Counted from the first letter of the stretch, positions 1 through 7,876 are shown. The stretch is 21,816 bases of DNA from CAZNNH01 sp964574335 (GCA_964574335.1 CAZNNH010000101.1:1-21816), one strand, 5' to 3'. Numbers and translations: made by a program. The notes: generated by a model not told the origin, from the sequence alone.

Positions 1-120
1 ACTGAGGCCGTGCTCGTCGGCGGCGGCGCTCAGCGCCGCCATGATCTTCTCCGGCCAGTCGGGGCGGGGAAGCAGGCCGAAACGACGGGCCACCGCGCCG
101 AGCAAGGGGCTCGCGTTCAC
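1..120 (-). CDS. CheR-like protein-glutamate methyltransferase, N-terminal fragment (runs off the window)
   Basis: Only the first 40 codons are present; the gene continues beyond the left edge. The GTG start overlaps the TGA stop of cheW in a GTGA (4-nt overlap), the usual sign of translational coupling. The visible peptide (LLGAVARRFGLL, then EKIMAAL and a DEHGL motif) resembles the small helical N-terminal domain of CheR methyltransferases, which add methyl groups to chemoreceptor glutamates. The position directly after cheW and in the same direction as cheB supports CheR. The SAM-binding domain lies outside the window, so the family call rests on the N-terminal helix pattern and context. 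Confidence 0.6.
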   Translation of the reverse strand, partial: MNASPLLGAVARRFGLLPRPDWPEKIMAALSAAADEHGLS

Positions 121-674
121 TCGAGGTCCCCCGCCGGAAGGTCCGACATCCTGACCAGGGCCACGCCGCTGACCAGCGTGAACGAGTCCTGGTCCTGGCT
201 GACCACTCCCAGCAGGTAGGGGGCGCAGGCCACGTCGCGGTTGGGACGCTGGATGGCGTCGGCCGGGACCGTGCGGAGCCCCAGCACGTCCTGGACCAGG
301 AAGCCGGTCTCTCGCCCCTCGACCTCGGACACCACGATCATGTCGTCGAGGAGTATCTCCCTCGGCTCCCGGGTCAGGCGTGCCGCCACGTCGATGACGG
401 GAAGGATCTGGCCGCGGAGGTTCAGCAGCCCCGGCACCCAGCAGGGCGCCTCCGGCAAGGGCACCAGGTGGGGGACCATGACCACCTCGTGGACGATCCG
501 CTCGAGGAAGGCGATCCGGTACTCCGCGGCCCGGCAGACCAGCACGCGGATCTCCCCGGCCGGCAGCGGCTCGGCCTGGAGCCGGCCGGCCAGTTGCAGG
601 CGGAGCTCGTAGGCTCGTCGCTGGAGCGCTTCGACCTCCCGGAGGAGGTCGCCGGCCTCATCCTCGCCCGCCAC
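117..674 (-). CDS. cheW: CheW-type chemotaxis coupling protein
   Basis: 185 aa. Residues about 1-35 are a charged, heptad-like helix (LLREVEALQRRAYELRLQL). Residues about 42-175 are a CheW domain with the typical segments RIAFLERIVHEVV, WVPGLLNLRGQILPVIDV and TGFLVQDVLGLRTV. CheW proteins tie chemoreceptors to the CheA kinase; this one is cytosolic, with no signal peptide or membrane span. The start is GTG, 9 nt after the stop of the OMPP1 gene; no ATG is available and the ribosome site is weak, so translation is probably coupled to the upstream gene. The long N-terminal helix is more than a minimal CheW needs and may be a dimerisation or docking element (inference). No CheA or receptor gene is in the window. 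Confidence 0.92.
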   Translation of the reverse strand: MAGEDEAGDLLREVEALQRRAYELRLQLAGRLQAEPLPAGEIRVLVCRAAEYRIAFLERIVHEVVMVPHLVPLPEAPCWVPGLLNLRGQILPVIDVAARLTREPREILLDDMIVVSEVEGRETGFLVQDVLGLRTVPADAIQRPNRDVACAPYLLGVVSQDQDSFTLVSGVALVRMSDLPAGDLE

Positions 675-683
675 GATGGACGC

Positions 684-1967
684 TCAGCCGCCGAAGCGCC
701 GGGTGATGACGATCTGGGGGATCAGCAGGTCGTACTTGTGTGAGCCCGGCATCAACGCGTCGGGCCCGAGCGGGACATCCCGTCTCTTGCCGAGCGCGTA
801 CTCCACCGCCAACTGAACCGTGTATCGCTGCCCGCGCCAGCCCAGGCCGGCGGCCAGCCCGTGGAAGTCGGCGGTGGGCATGAGGATGTTGGTGGTCTCG
901 GGCGGGGACGGGGCGGGATCGTAGTAGTAGCCGGCGCTGGCCGTCAGGCTGTCGGTGAGGTCGTAGGCCACGCCGATCCGCCAGAGCACGTTGTCCTTCC
1001 AGTCGAGTCGGAGGGTCGCCTCGGACGACAGGTACTGCTGCCAGGCGGCGTTGTCGTAGGTCACGCCGATGGAGTCGAGGCTCCCCCAGTTGTTGTACTG
1101 GACGTCGGCGTTCATGGTGAGGCGGGGATGGGGGTGGAACGAGGTGCCCAGGCCGACCCAGTGGGGCCACCTGATCGTCCGCTTCACACCGGAGGCGTCC
1201 GGGATGGACGTGCCGACCGCCCCTCCGATGATCGGGGCCAGTCCGTTGGTGGCGTCGCCGCTGAAGTCGACCGTGCTGGGCGTCCGCCACGTCAAGCCGA
1301 TCGCGAAGCGGTCGCTGGGGGCGAAGTGGATGCCGAACGTCCCGCCCATGCCGAAGCCCGTCATCTTCTCCGTGGTCTGCTCGGCGATCTGCACCGGGCC
1401 GGCGCTCATCGAGGCCGGGACCTTGGTGTCCAGCCAGCCGAAGTTGAGGACCAGCGCCGCGCCCACCGAGAGCTCGGGCGTCAGCTTGTAGGCGACGGCG
1501 GGCGAGACGGCGACCAGGGCGATGGCGCTGTCCCAGGTGAACGTCTGGCCGAAGGTCAGAGGCGCGAGCCCCTCCTCGTGCCAGCGCCCCCCGGTCCCCG
1601 AGGGGGCCGAGACCAGGCCGGCCACCACCCAGCGATCCGAGAGCCGGTGTCCGTAGCCCAGCACGCCGCCCGGGTACACGGTGGTCTTGGTGGACGTGTC
1701 CACGCCCAGCTCCGGAAGGCGGTACTCGCCCGTGGGCAGGACCGGGCTGGCGCCGAGGATCATCTCGCCGTCCTCGAGACGGCCCAGGCCTCCGGGATTC
1801 CAGAAGACGGCGGTGAGGTCGTCGGCCTGGCCCACGAAGGCGCCACCCATCGCGTTGGCCCTGGCTCCCACCCCGTTGAGGTTGAGGCCACCCGCAAACA
1901 GGCTCCCGACTCCCGACACGGCAATGACGACGAGCACCGGCAACGAGAGACCCGCTCGAACCCTCAT
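684..1967 (-). CDS. FadL/OMPP1/TodX-family outer membrane transport protein
   Basis: 427 aa from an ATG preceded by GGGAG. Residues 1-26 form a signal peptide (basic MRVRAG, then a hydrophobic core ending FAGG). The next part carries the FadL-family N-terminal hatch pattern: LNLNGVGARANAMGGAF, then a DDLTAVFWNPGGL box at about 50-62. The rest alternates aromatic and polar residues as in a beta-barrel and ends in the strand LLIPQIVITRRF. FadL/OMPP1 porins pass hydrophobic molecules such as fatty acids or aromatics across the outer membrane by lateral diffusion. It lies 53 nt downstream of the radical SAM/PilZ gene and 9 nt upstream of cheW, so it is probably part of the same transcript. The substrate cannot be told from sequence. 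Confidence 0.9.
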   Translation of the reverse strand: MRVRAGLSLPVLVVIAVSGVGSLFAGGLNLNGVGARANAMGGAFVGQADDLTAVFWNPGGLGRLEDGEMILGASPVLPTGEYRLPELGVDTSTKTTVYPGGVLGYGHRLSDRWVVAGLVSAPSGTGGRWHEEGLAPLTFGQTFTWDSAIALVAVSPAVAYKLTPELSVGAALVLNFGWLDTKVPASMSAGPVQIAEQTTEKMTGFGMGGTFGIHFAPSDRFAIGLTWRTPSTVDFSGDATNGLAPIIGGAVGTSIPDASGVKRTIRWPHWVGLGTSFHPHPRLTMNADVQYNNWGSLDSIGVTYDNAAWQQYLSSEATLRLDWKDNVLWRIGVAYDLTDSLTASAGYYYDPAPSPPETTNILMPTADFHGLAAGLGWRGQRYTVQLAVEYALGKRRDVPLGPDALMPGSHKYDLLIPQIVITRRFGG

Positions 1968-2020
1968 GGCAGCTCCCTTCTCGGCACGAGTGCGCCGTGG
2001 CCCTCTGCTTCGACCTCCGG

Positions 2021-3856
2021 CTAGTGCGCCCCACCCAATGGCGAGCCTCCGCGAGCGTCGGCCGCGGGGCCCGCCGCCAGCTCGTCGAGGTACCGCCCGA
2101 GGGCGGCCTCGGCGGGAGGGGGAAGGGCCGTGAACGCGATCCCCGCCCCGGGCCGAGGGCCCGGGTTCCCCGACCACGCCACCATCCAGACCACCTTGCC
2201 TCGGGCCTCGATGGCGACGGCATCGGTGAGGAAGAGGCGGAACTCGACATCGGCGTCCTGGGGTAGCTTCTGGTTGCAGGCGAAGAACAGGCCACCCCGG
2301 CTGATGTTGGTCACCCGGTCGGTGACGGCGGTACCAGCGACCCAGCACTCGCCCCTGATGTCCACCGGGAAGCGGGGCGCCGATCGGCGATTGGGCGCCG
2401 GCTGCGGCGGCGGAGGGGGCGGCATCCCGATGATGACGCTGGTATCGCGGTAGCCCTGGATCTGGATCGCGATCAGTCGATCCAGGTTGGGGGCCCCGCG
2501 CATCAGGTGGGGGAGCCCGGGCGCCATCCAGTGGGGGTGCTGCTTCAGGCACTCCTCCAGAACGCGGAGGAGATGCTCCTCCTCGATGTGCGGCGAGATG
2601 TAGAAGCGCGGCTCGAGCAGGTTGTCGTCCTCGGCCACCACCCCGTCCGCGATGGCGATCTGGTGCAGGGCGGTCTTCGGGTAGATGCGGATCCCGGGCT
2701 GGAGCATGACCGGGTACTCGCCCTGCCAGGACGTCGGGGCGAAGGAGAGTTCCTCCAGCGCCGCGAGGGTGCGCTTGACGTCGTCCAGGGTCTCGCCCGG
2801 GTTGCCCAGGAACACGGAGAGGAAGACCTCCATCTCCAGCTCCTTGGCCCGCCTCACCGTGGTCACCACCGCCGCGGCGTCGTGGCCCTTGTGGAGCTTC
2901 TCGAGTGACGGCTCATTCAGCGAGTCGGCGCCCAGAGCGAGGTGGACGCACCCGGCCTCCCGCATCAGCGGCAGCAGGGAGGTGGAGGCGCCCTCCGGGT
3001 GGAAGTTCACGCCCCACTCCACGTGGACGCCACGATCGAGAATGGCCCGGCACACACCCTCGGCGTGCTTGCGGCTCAGGTTGAAGATGGAGTCGACGAT
3101 GAAGACGCTGTCGAGCCCGTGTTGGGCCACCATCACCTCGAGCTCGGCGGCCACCAGGCCGGGGCTGCGGAACCGCGGCTCTCTTCCCTCGATGTTCGGG
3201 TAGGTGCAGAAGATGCAGGCTCGGCTGCATCCCCGGGAGGTCTGCAGGTTGCCCACCACTCGCCCGTCGCAGGTGGTGTAGGCCTGGTTGTCGAGCAGGT
3301 CCCGGGCCGGGAACGGGAGGGCGTCGAGGACGGGGACCCGCCACACCGGCTTCTCGACGTAGTGGCCCTCGGCGGTGACGTAGCAGACCGCCCGGTCGAG
3401 GCTCCGGGGATCGCCACCCTTCTCCACTAAGCGTGCGATCGCCTCGATGGCCAGCTCTCCTTCGCCGGCGACGCCGACGTAGCGGGGGCCGAGCCGGCGC
3501 AGGATCGGCTCCGGGCAGATCGTGAAGCCCGCCCCGCCGACGATGACCGGAGCCTCCGTCAGGCTCCCGAGCAGGCGGATCACCTTCTCGGCCGGCTTGA
3601 AGGCGAAGATGTTGGCCGGCCAGAGCGCCCAGTCGAGGTTGCGGATGCCGCACACCACCAGCTCGGGCGGGAACTCCGCCACCACCCGCGGGAGCCTCTC
3701 CGCCGGGTCCACGCCCGTCTTCACGAGCGTGGGCATGTCGACGATGAGCACCTCGTGACCCGCCTGGCGAAGGGTAGCGGCGAGGTACGCGAGCCCTAGC
3801 GGCGCCGCCCCCATGACGAAGATCTCGTGGTTCCCGCCGACCAGGAGCACTCGCAT
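2021..3856 (-). CDS. B12-binding radical SAM protein with C-terminal PilZ domain
   Basis: 611 aa. The ATG is chosen because AAGGAGGTG lies just upstream; an in-frame extension further up has no ribosome site. Residues 1-145 form a cobalamin-binding-like Rossmann domain (MRVLLVGGNHE, APLGLAYLAATLRQAGHEVLIVD, VIVGGAGFTICPEPIL). Residues about 200-420 are the radical SAM core with the cluster motif C210-x3-C214-x2-C217 and a GNPGET segment. A proline-rich linker (479-488) leads to a PilZ domain (about 489-595) with both c-di-GMP motifs: R491-xxx-R495 and N517-x-S519-xx-G522. Relatives with the first two domains do methylations, ring formations or C-C chemistry in lipid, pigment or cofactor pathways; the substrate here is unknown. 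The PilZ tail suggests activity or localisation set by c-di-GMP (inference). Confidence 0.9.
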   Translation of the reverse strand: MRVLLVGGNHEIFVMGAAPLGLAYLAATLRQAGHEVLIVDMPTLVKTGVDPAERLPRVVAEFPPELVVCGIRNLDWALWPANIFAFKPAEKVIRLLGSLTEAPVIVGGAGFTICPEPILRRLGPRYVGVAGEGELAIEAIARLVEKGGDPRSLDRAVCYVTAEGHYVEKPVWRVPVLDALPFPARDLLDNQAYTTCDGRVVGNLQTSRGCSRACIFCTYPNIEGREPRFRSPGLVAAELEVMVAQHGLDSVFIVDSIFNLSRKHAEGVCRAILDRGVHVEWGVNFHPEGASTSLLPLMREAGCVHLALGADSLNEPSLEKLHKGHDAAAVVTTVRRAKELEMEVFLSVFLGNPGETLDDVKRTLAALEELSFAPTSWQGEYPVMLQPGIRIYPKTALHQIAIADGVVAEDDNLLEPRFYISPHIEEEHLLRVLEECLKQHPHWMAPGLPHLMRGAPNLDRLIAIQIQGYRDTSVIIGMPPPPPPQPAPNRRSAPRFPVDIRGECWVAGTAVTDRVTNISRGGLFFACNQKLPQDADVEFRLFLTDAVAIEARGKVVWMVAWSGNPGPRPGAGIAFTALPPPAEAALGRYLDELAAGPAADARGGSPLGGAH

Positions 3857-3924
3857 CGTCACACCTCCTTGGGCTGGTGGCGTCTCTCCGGGAAGCCGGC
3901 GATGCGGCCGGTTCCTGGGCGATA

Positions 3925-3962
3925 GTAGCATGGCGACGACGCAATTTGCATAGATACAATCC
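3925..3962 (-). promoter_or_regulatory. A+T-rich patch, possible promoter region for the radical SAM-OMP-cheW-cheR genes
   Basis: The 200-bp gap between cheB and the radical SAM gene holds the only clearly A+T-rich stretch in this part of the window (GGATTGTATCTATGCAAATT, then CTACTATCG reading leftward). Such a patch about 70-110 nt before a start is a reasonable promoter place, but I found no convincing -35/-10 pair with normal spacing and no sigma54-type -24/-12 element. Confidence 0.2.
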
Positions 3963-4056
3963 GTCCAGTCCGGGGTCCGAGGTGAGGCAGCCCTGGACAC
4001 ACGACGGTGGAGTGAGGGTTGGTCGCGATCGGTTGCGGCTGGGGCCAGCCAGGCCC

Positions 4057-5124
4057 CTAGGGGTGGGTGTCCAGGCCCGAGAGCTCCGTCAGGTGCTTGA
4101 GCAGCGTCTCGCCGATATCTTCCGGCGACAGGACGAGCCGGGCGGCATTCCGGTCGATCGCGTGCCGGGGCATGGAGTCGACGGCGCAGGTCTGCGGAGC
4201 CTGGGCGATCGTCAGCGCCCCCGACTCACGCAGCAAGACGAGTCCCTCCACGCCGTCCTCACCCATGCCGGTCAGCAGCACGCCGATCGAGGCGGCGCCG
4301 AGGTGCTGCGCCATGCTCTCGAAGAGGGTATCGATGGAGGGCCGATGCCGGCGCCGTGGGGGAGAGGCGCTGGTGGCCAGACGGCGAGCCGACGTGAGCT
4401 CCACATGCCGGCCGTCCGGAGCGACGTGGACCCTGCCGGCCTGGATCTCGACCGGCTCGTCGACGATGCTGACGTCGTGTCCCGTGCTGTCACGAAGCCA
4501 GTCGGCGAAGCCGCGGGCGAAGCCCTGCGCGATGTGCTGGACGATGACCACGTTCAGCGGAAGCGGACGGGGCAGCCGCTCCAGCACCGAGCAGACCACC
4601 GGCGGCCCTCCGGTCGAGGCCCCGATCGCCAGCAGCCGAGGGGGAACGCCCCCGGCACCGGGCGGCTCCTCGGGACGCCGGCGGACGACCGGAGCGGGGC
4701 TGGGCCTCTTCCAACGGTGCACGACAGGCACCCGCGACAGGTCCTTCACCACCCGAACCAGCTCCTGGCGCGCCCGCAGATACCCGGGGCTGCTGGGCGA
4801 CGGGAGCTTCGGCCAGACGTCGAGAGCGCCCGCCCGGATGGCCCGGTAGACGAGGTCCGGGTCCGAGGTGTTCATGGCGGTCAGCACCAGGATCGGCCGC
4901 GCGGCCGTGGCCATGATCGACTCCGTGATGTCGAGGCCACTCTGCTTCCCCAGCAGGACGTCCATGGTGACGATGTCGGGCTCCAGCTTGGAGAGCAGGG
5001 CCAGAGCCTGGCGGCCATCCACGGCCTCACCGAGGACACGGATCTCCGGATCCGATAAGAGCGCCTGCCGGAGCGCCATCCGGCAGGTCGCGGAGTCGTC
5101 GACGATGAGGACGGACACCGTCAT
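4057..5124 (-). CDS. cheB: CheB: receiver-controlled chemoreceptor methylesterase/glutamine deamidase
   Basis: 355 aa, the normal CheB length. Residues 1-125 are a receiver domain (acidic pair D9/D10, phosphoacceptor D55, T82 and K106). After a proline-rich linker (about 132-162) comes the CheB esterase domain with all three catalytic residues: S170 in GASTGG, H197 in VIVQHIAQGF, and D290 in LLTGMGEDG. The enzyme removes methyl groups from receptor glutamates and deamidates glutamines, opposing CheR. The ATG has AGGTGG 4 nt upstream. The beta3-alpha3 loop after D55 reads VLLGKQSGLD instead of the usual MPxMDG type, which could change the phospho-switch. It heads a leftward series that ends in cheW and a cheR-like gene, so the adaptation enzymes bracket the radical SAM and porin genes. 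Confidence 0.95.
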   Translation of the reverse strand: MTVSVLIVDDSATCRMALRQALLSDPEIRVLGEAVDGRQALALLSKLEPDIVTMDVLLGKQSGLDITESIMATAARPILVLTAMNTSDPDLVYRAIRAGALDVWPKLPSPSSPGYLRARQELVRVVKDLSRVPVVHRWKRPSPAPVVRRRPEEPPGAGGVPPRLLAIGASTGGPPVVCSVLERLPRPLPLNVVIVQHIAQGFARGFADWLRDSTGHDVSIVDEPVEIQAGRVHVAPDGRHVELTSARRLATSASPPRRRHRPSIDTLFESMAQHLGAASIGVLLTGMGEDGVEGLVLLRESGALTIAQAPQTCAVDSMPRHAIDRNAARLVLSPEDIGETLLKHLTELSGLDTHP

Positions 5125-5292
5125 CGCCACCTGCTCTCTGCCCGGCGGTCTCGTGCCACCTGGCGGAGGGCCTCGTCCGACCCGCCGCCCTCCCTGGTAC
5201 GAGGCCAGAAGAAGAACCGCTTCGATCGGTCGCGTACACTGCCACGACTCGGCATCCGAACACAAGTGCCGACAAGGAGGGCACCCCGCGCC

Positions 5293-5315
5293 CCGCCCCT
5301 CGCTCAGCGGGGCGG
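5293..5315 (-). terminator. GC-rich hairpin between the EAL gene and cheB
   Basis: A perfect 7-bp stem (CCGCCCC/GGGGCGG, 9-nt loop) lies 18 nt after the stop codon of the receiver-EAL gene on the minus strand. There is no T-run after it, so it is at best a weak or factor-assisted terminator. The rest of the 208-bp gap (5125-5332) shows no gene. Confidence 0.3.
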
Positions 5316-5332
5316 CGCCGTCAGTCCGGGGC

Positions 5333-6469
5333 CTAGGTGCGCCGGCTCGGTCGGCCCAGCAGGAACCCTTGCAGCAGGTCGCAGCCCAGGTCGACGACGA
5401 CCGCTCGCTCGGCTTCGGTCTCGATGCCCTCGGCCACCACCAGGATCCCGAGCTCCTTGCAGAGGCTGGTGATCGAGCCGATCAGCTTGCGCTTGATCGG
5501 CTCCGAGTCCACGTTGCGCACCAGGTCCATGTCGATCTTGACCATGTCCGGCTCGAGGACTGCGAAGCTGGTCAGCCCGGCGTAGCCCGCCCCCAGGTCG
5601 TCGATGGCGATCCGGAACCCGAGCTGGCGCAGCGTCTTGACCCGGTCCCGGATGTCGTGCAGGCCATCCAGGGGCGCCCGCTCCGTGACCTCCAGCACCA
5701 CCTGGTGCGCCCGCTTGGCCAACGGGGAATTGGGGGAGTACAGGGTCTCGTCGCTGAGGTCCCGGGGATGGAGGTTCACCAGCAGGTTGTGGTTGCCGAC
5801 CAGGCCGCAGATGCCCGCGATCGAGCCGCGCACCGCCTGGCCCAGATCGTGGACTCGTCCGAGCCGCTCGGCAGCCGCCAGGAAGGCTGGCGGGTTCGGG
5901 ACCGTCGGCTCGGCGGTCCGCAGCAGTGCCTCGTGGCCGAAGAGGCGGCCGTCGGCGGCATGCCAGACGGGCTGGTAGGCCATCCACATGGACGAGAGCG
6001 CGCGGCCGAACGTGGCCTCCAGGCCCGCCCGATCGCCCACCAGCTTGTCGCTGGCTCCCAGGTGGGTGAGGGCCTCGCGCTTCAGCAGGGCCAGACGGTG
6101 GAGCCTCACCGCCTGGTCGACGGCGGCGATCAGGTCGGCTCCCTTGACCGGCTTCACGAGATAGCGAAGCGCCCCCAGCTCGAGGGCCAGGACCGCCGTC
6201 TTCACCGTCGGGCTGCCCGTCACCAGGATGACCGGGACGTCCAGATCGGCACGCCGCACCGCCCGAAGGAGGTCGACGCCGTCGCTGTCGGGCATGACGA
6301 TGTCGGTGAGGACCACGTCAAACGCCGCGCGCCGGAAACGATCGAGCGCGTCCCGACCGCTGGTGGACGTTTCGACGATGTAGCCCTCGTCGCTCAGCAG
6401 CGTCTGGTAGACGTCGAGCAACCCGGGCTCGTCGTCGACCGCGAGGACCCGACCCTTGACTGCGCCCAA
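5333..6469 (-). CDS. Receiver-EAL cyclic-di-GMP phosphodiesterase response regulator
   Basis: 378 aa. I take the TTG at 6469 as start because AGGAGG lies 4 nt before it and the receiver domain begins five codons later (GRVLAVDDE); a longer in-frame extension has no ribosome site and low-complexity coding. Residues 5-122 are a receiver (D12/D13, phosphoacceptor D56, T84, K106). Residues about 155-375 are an EAL domain that keeps the catalytic set: E180 in HEALLR, N232 in VNLHP, E260/E263 in LEVTER, D290-D291 in IDDLGAGYAGL, K311 in VKID, E347 in AEGIET, and Q367 in LLQGF. It should hydrolyse c-di-GMP to pGpG under phosphorylation control. It is a soluble single gene lying between the PqqD gene and cheB. 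The cognate kinase is not identifiable. Confidence 0.93.
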   Translation of the reverse strand: MGAVKGRVLAVDDEPGLLDVYQTLLSDEGYIVETSTSGRDALDRFRRAAFDVVLTDIVMPDSDGVDLLRAVRRADLDVPVILVTGSPTVKTAVLALELGALRYLVKPVKGADLIAAVDQAVRLHRLALLKREALTHLGASDKLVGDRAGLEATFGRALSSMWMAYQPVWHAADGRLFGHEALLRTAEPTVPNPPAFLAAAERLGRVHDLGQAVRGSIAGICGLVGNHNLLVNLHPRDLSDETLYSPNSPLAKRAHQVVLEVTERAPLDGLHDIRDRVKTLRQLGFRIAIDDLGAGYAGLTSFAVLEPDMVKIDMDLVRNVDSEPIKRKLIGSITSLCKELGILVVAEGIETEAERAVVVDLGCDLLQGFLLGRPSRRT

Positions 6470-6501
6470 TCGACCTCCTGGCTGACCGGGGCGCACGACC
6501 T

Positions 6502-6524
6502 CCGAGGGCACTGGCACCCCTCGG
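6502..6524 (-). repeat. Inverted repeat in the leader of the EAL gene
   Basis: A perfect 7-bp inverted repeat (CCGAGGG/CCCTCGG, 9-nt spacer) sits 33-55 nt upstream of the TTG start of the receiver-EAL gene. It could be an operator or an mRNA hairpin; in GC-rich DNA chance is also possible. Confidence 0.3.
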
Positions 6525-6573
6525 ACCACCGTCCCGGAGGATTCTACCGGCGACACGCCCGGGGTGTCGAGCC

Positions 6574-6598
6574 GGGCCGAGCCTCGTGAGCCCGGCCC
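6574..6598 (-). terminator. Hairpin after the PqqD-domain gene
   Basis: A 9-bp stem with one G-U pair (GGGCCGGGC/GCTCGGCCC in the minus-strand transcript, 7-nt loop) starts 15 nt after the TAG of the PqqD-domain gene. No T-tract follows. The position fits a terminator separating the kinase-PqqD pair from the EAL gene, but strength is uncertain. Confidence 0.4.
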
Positions 6599-6612
6599 AT
6601 CGACCCGGCCAG

Positions 6613-7125
6613 CTAGGCACATTGGCATCGGCCCTTCGAGGCGTCGTAGAAGCAACGTTTCCCGTTCGAGCACGGCTGGCCCCGGCAGGCGCCCGGCGGC
6701 AGGTCCTTGCAGTCGCTCGGCCGGAGGACGCTGGCCGCATCAGCGGGTGTCGGCGCCAGGATGGAGGTGACGACCGGGAGCAAGGCCACCTGGACCCCTG
6801 AGCGTACCAGCGAGCGGATCCACTCGCGCCGGGAGACGAAGCCGAGCTCCCGCTGGGGCAGGGGTGCTGCCAGCAGCCGTGCCTCATCCAGTCTGTCGAG
6901 GGCGAGCCAGACGGCGTCCTCACCGAGCGGCGCGGCGGTCTCGGCGCGGAGCCGGGCGGCGATCTCGGGGACGCCGGCCCGGCCGTCGGCGAAGCGGTAG
7001 ACCAGGGTGGCGACCCGGTTGAGGCTGGAGGCGTGGTGCCGCTCGAGGTCGTAGACGACCATCTCCCCTTGGACCTCGCGGACCACAAGGCCGTCCCGTC
7101 GCGCCAGCGGTCGATAGCCTGCCAC
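6613..7125 (-). CDS. PqqD-domain protein with internal twin-arginine-like segment and six-cysteine C-terminus
   Basis: 170 aa, GTG start 1 nt after the stop of the kinase gene. Residues about 5-88 match the PqqD fold (GEMVVYDLE, then SLNRVATLVYRFADG and VPEIAARL, ending DEARLL). PqqD domains are peptide-binding chaperones that present RiPP precursors to modifying enzymes. The second half is different: SRREW (98-102), a hydrophobic run (about 108-124) and a PTPADAAS cleavage-like site, then a tail of about 34 residues with six cysteines spaced C-x7-C-x4-C-x5-C-x8-C-x-C at the very end. This resembles a Tat-type signal with a small disulfide-rich or modified peptide attached to its own chaperone. 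I recall similar PqqD-SRR-AAS proteins elsewhere, function unknown. No radical SAM partner is adjacent. Confidence 0.8.
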   Translation of the reverse strand: MAGYRPLARRDGLVVREVQGEMVVYDLERHHASSLNRVATLVYRFADGRAGVPEIAARLRAETAAPLGEDAVWLALDRLDEARLLAAPLPQRELGFVSRREWIRSLVRSGVQVALLPVVTSILAPTPADAASVLRPSDCKDLPPGACRGQPCSNGKRCFYDASKGRCQCA

Positions 7126-7126
7126 G

Positions 7127-7876
7127 CTAGCCCCCGGTTCCTCGCCGCGGGCGGAGCGGCCCGGGACGGTTCGAGCCCGCCAGCAGGCGCGCAGCGACCT
7201 CGCAGGCCTCTCCTCGTACGCCCCGCCAGACCTCTCCCCGGGAGACGACGCTCGAGAGGATGTCCATCGCGCGCCCAGGCGCCCGCCGCGCCCTCACCGT
7301 GTGCCGAAGCAGCTCGAGCATGGCCCGACTCGGCCCCAGCCGCCTGGGGCGCCAACGGGCGCCGGGCCGGTAGCTGGTGACGAGCACGCGGCCGACCGGC
7401 AGGGGCCGGCTGCCGATCCGCCCCGCCAACGAGTCGAGGGGCACCCGCGATTGCGGGCTGCCGTCGACCCTCTTGCCGATGGCCGGGGGAACGGGGTAGG
7501 CGTGCACGCGACCCTGGCCATCGAGCAGCGCGTACTCGTCGGAGTAGTAGGTGGCCCCGGCCTGGACCAGGCTCGCCACCAGCGTGCTCTTCCCGCTGCG
7601 GCTCCGGCCCGGGATCAGGATGGCTTCGCCGTTCCATCCGACCACCCCAGCGTGGACGAAGAGGCGGAGCCGGGACTCCTCCGCCACGCAGAGCTGCAGG
7701 TCGACCTCGAGCTGGCGGAGCACGTCATCGAGGTCGCGGGCGCGCGCGATCATCGACGCGTCCGAATAGGCCACGTGGAGGCGGTTGGTCCTGGCGCGGC
7801 CCGGGCCGCCGACCACGAACGAGTACAGGTAGTCGACGGTGGACGAGCCCAGCGGCGTCCAACCGGGAGGCAGCAC
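7127..7876 (-). CDS. HprK/PEPCK-like P-loop kinase partnered with PqqD protein
   Basis: The only conventional start in the conserved frame is the GTG at 7876, giving 249 aa. The P-loop is G90-RSRS-G95-K96-S97-T98, preceded by LFVHAGVVGWNGEAILIPG and followed by TYYSDEYALLDG, the pattern of HPr-kinase-related ATPases found beside PqqD genes and in some lasso-peptide clusters, where such kinases phosphorylate peptides or a carrier. Coupling to the PqqD gene is tight (1-nt gap). The start is doubtful: the frame upstream of 7876 is clearly protein-like for another 37 codons, back to a TGA at 7988-7990 (see next entry). The C-terminal about 15 residues are Arg/Gly/Pro-rich and likely disordered. 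The substrate is unknown. Confidence 0.8.
   Translation of the reverse strand: MLPPGWTPLGSSTVDYLYSFVVGGPGRARTNRLHVAYSDASMIARARDLDDVLRQLEVDLQLCVAEESRLRLFVHAGVVGWNGEAILIPGRSRSGKSTLVASLVQAGATYYSDEYALLDGQGRVHAYPVPPAIGKRVDGSPQSRVPLDSLAGRIGSRPLPVGRVLVTSYRPGARWRPRRLGPSRAMLELLRHTVRARRAPGRAMDILSSVVSRGEVWRGVRGEACEVAARLLAGSNRPGPLRPRRGTGG

Noticed and set aside
861..2024. Long open frames antisense to the porin and radical SAM genes
   Set aside because: High GC makes long antisense frames common; translations are Arg/Gly/Pro/His-rich without family patterns, while the opposite strand carries recognisable proteins.
5145..5161. TGGCACGAGACCGCC upstream of cheB, resembling a sigma54 -24 element
   Set aside because: The GC of the -12 part is one base too close and TTGC is absent; spacing is strict for sigma54.
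4067..6589. Long rightward frames opposite cheB and the EAL gene
   Set aside because: They are mirror frames of genes with intact catalytic motifs on the minus strand; no ribosome site or known domain.
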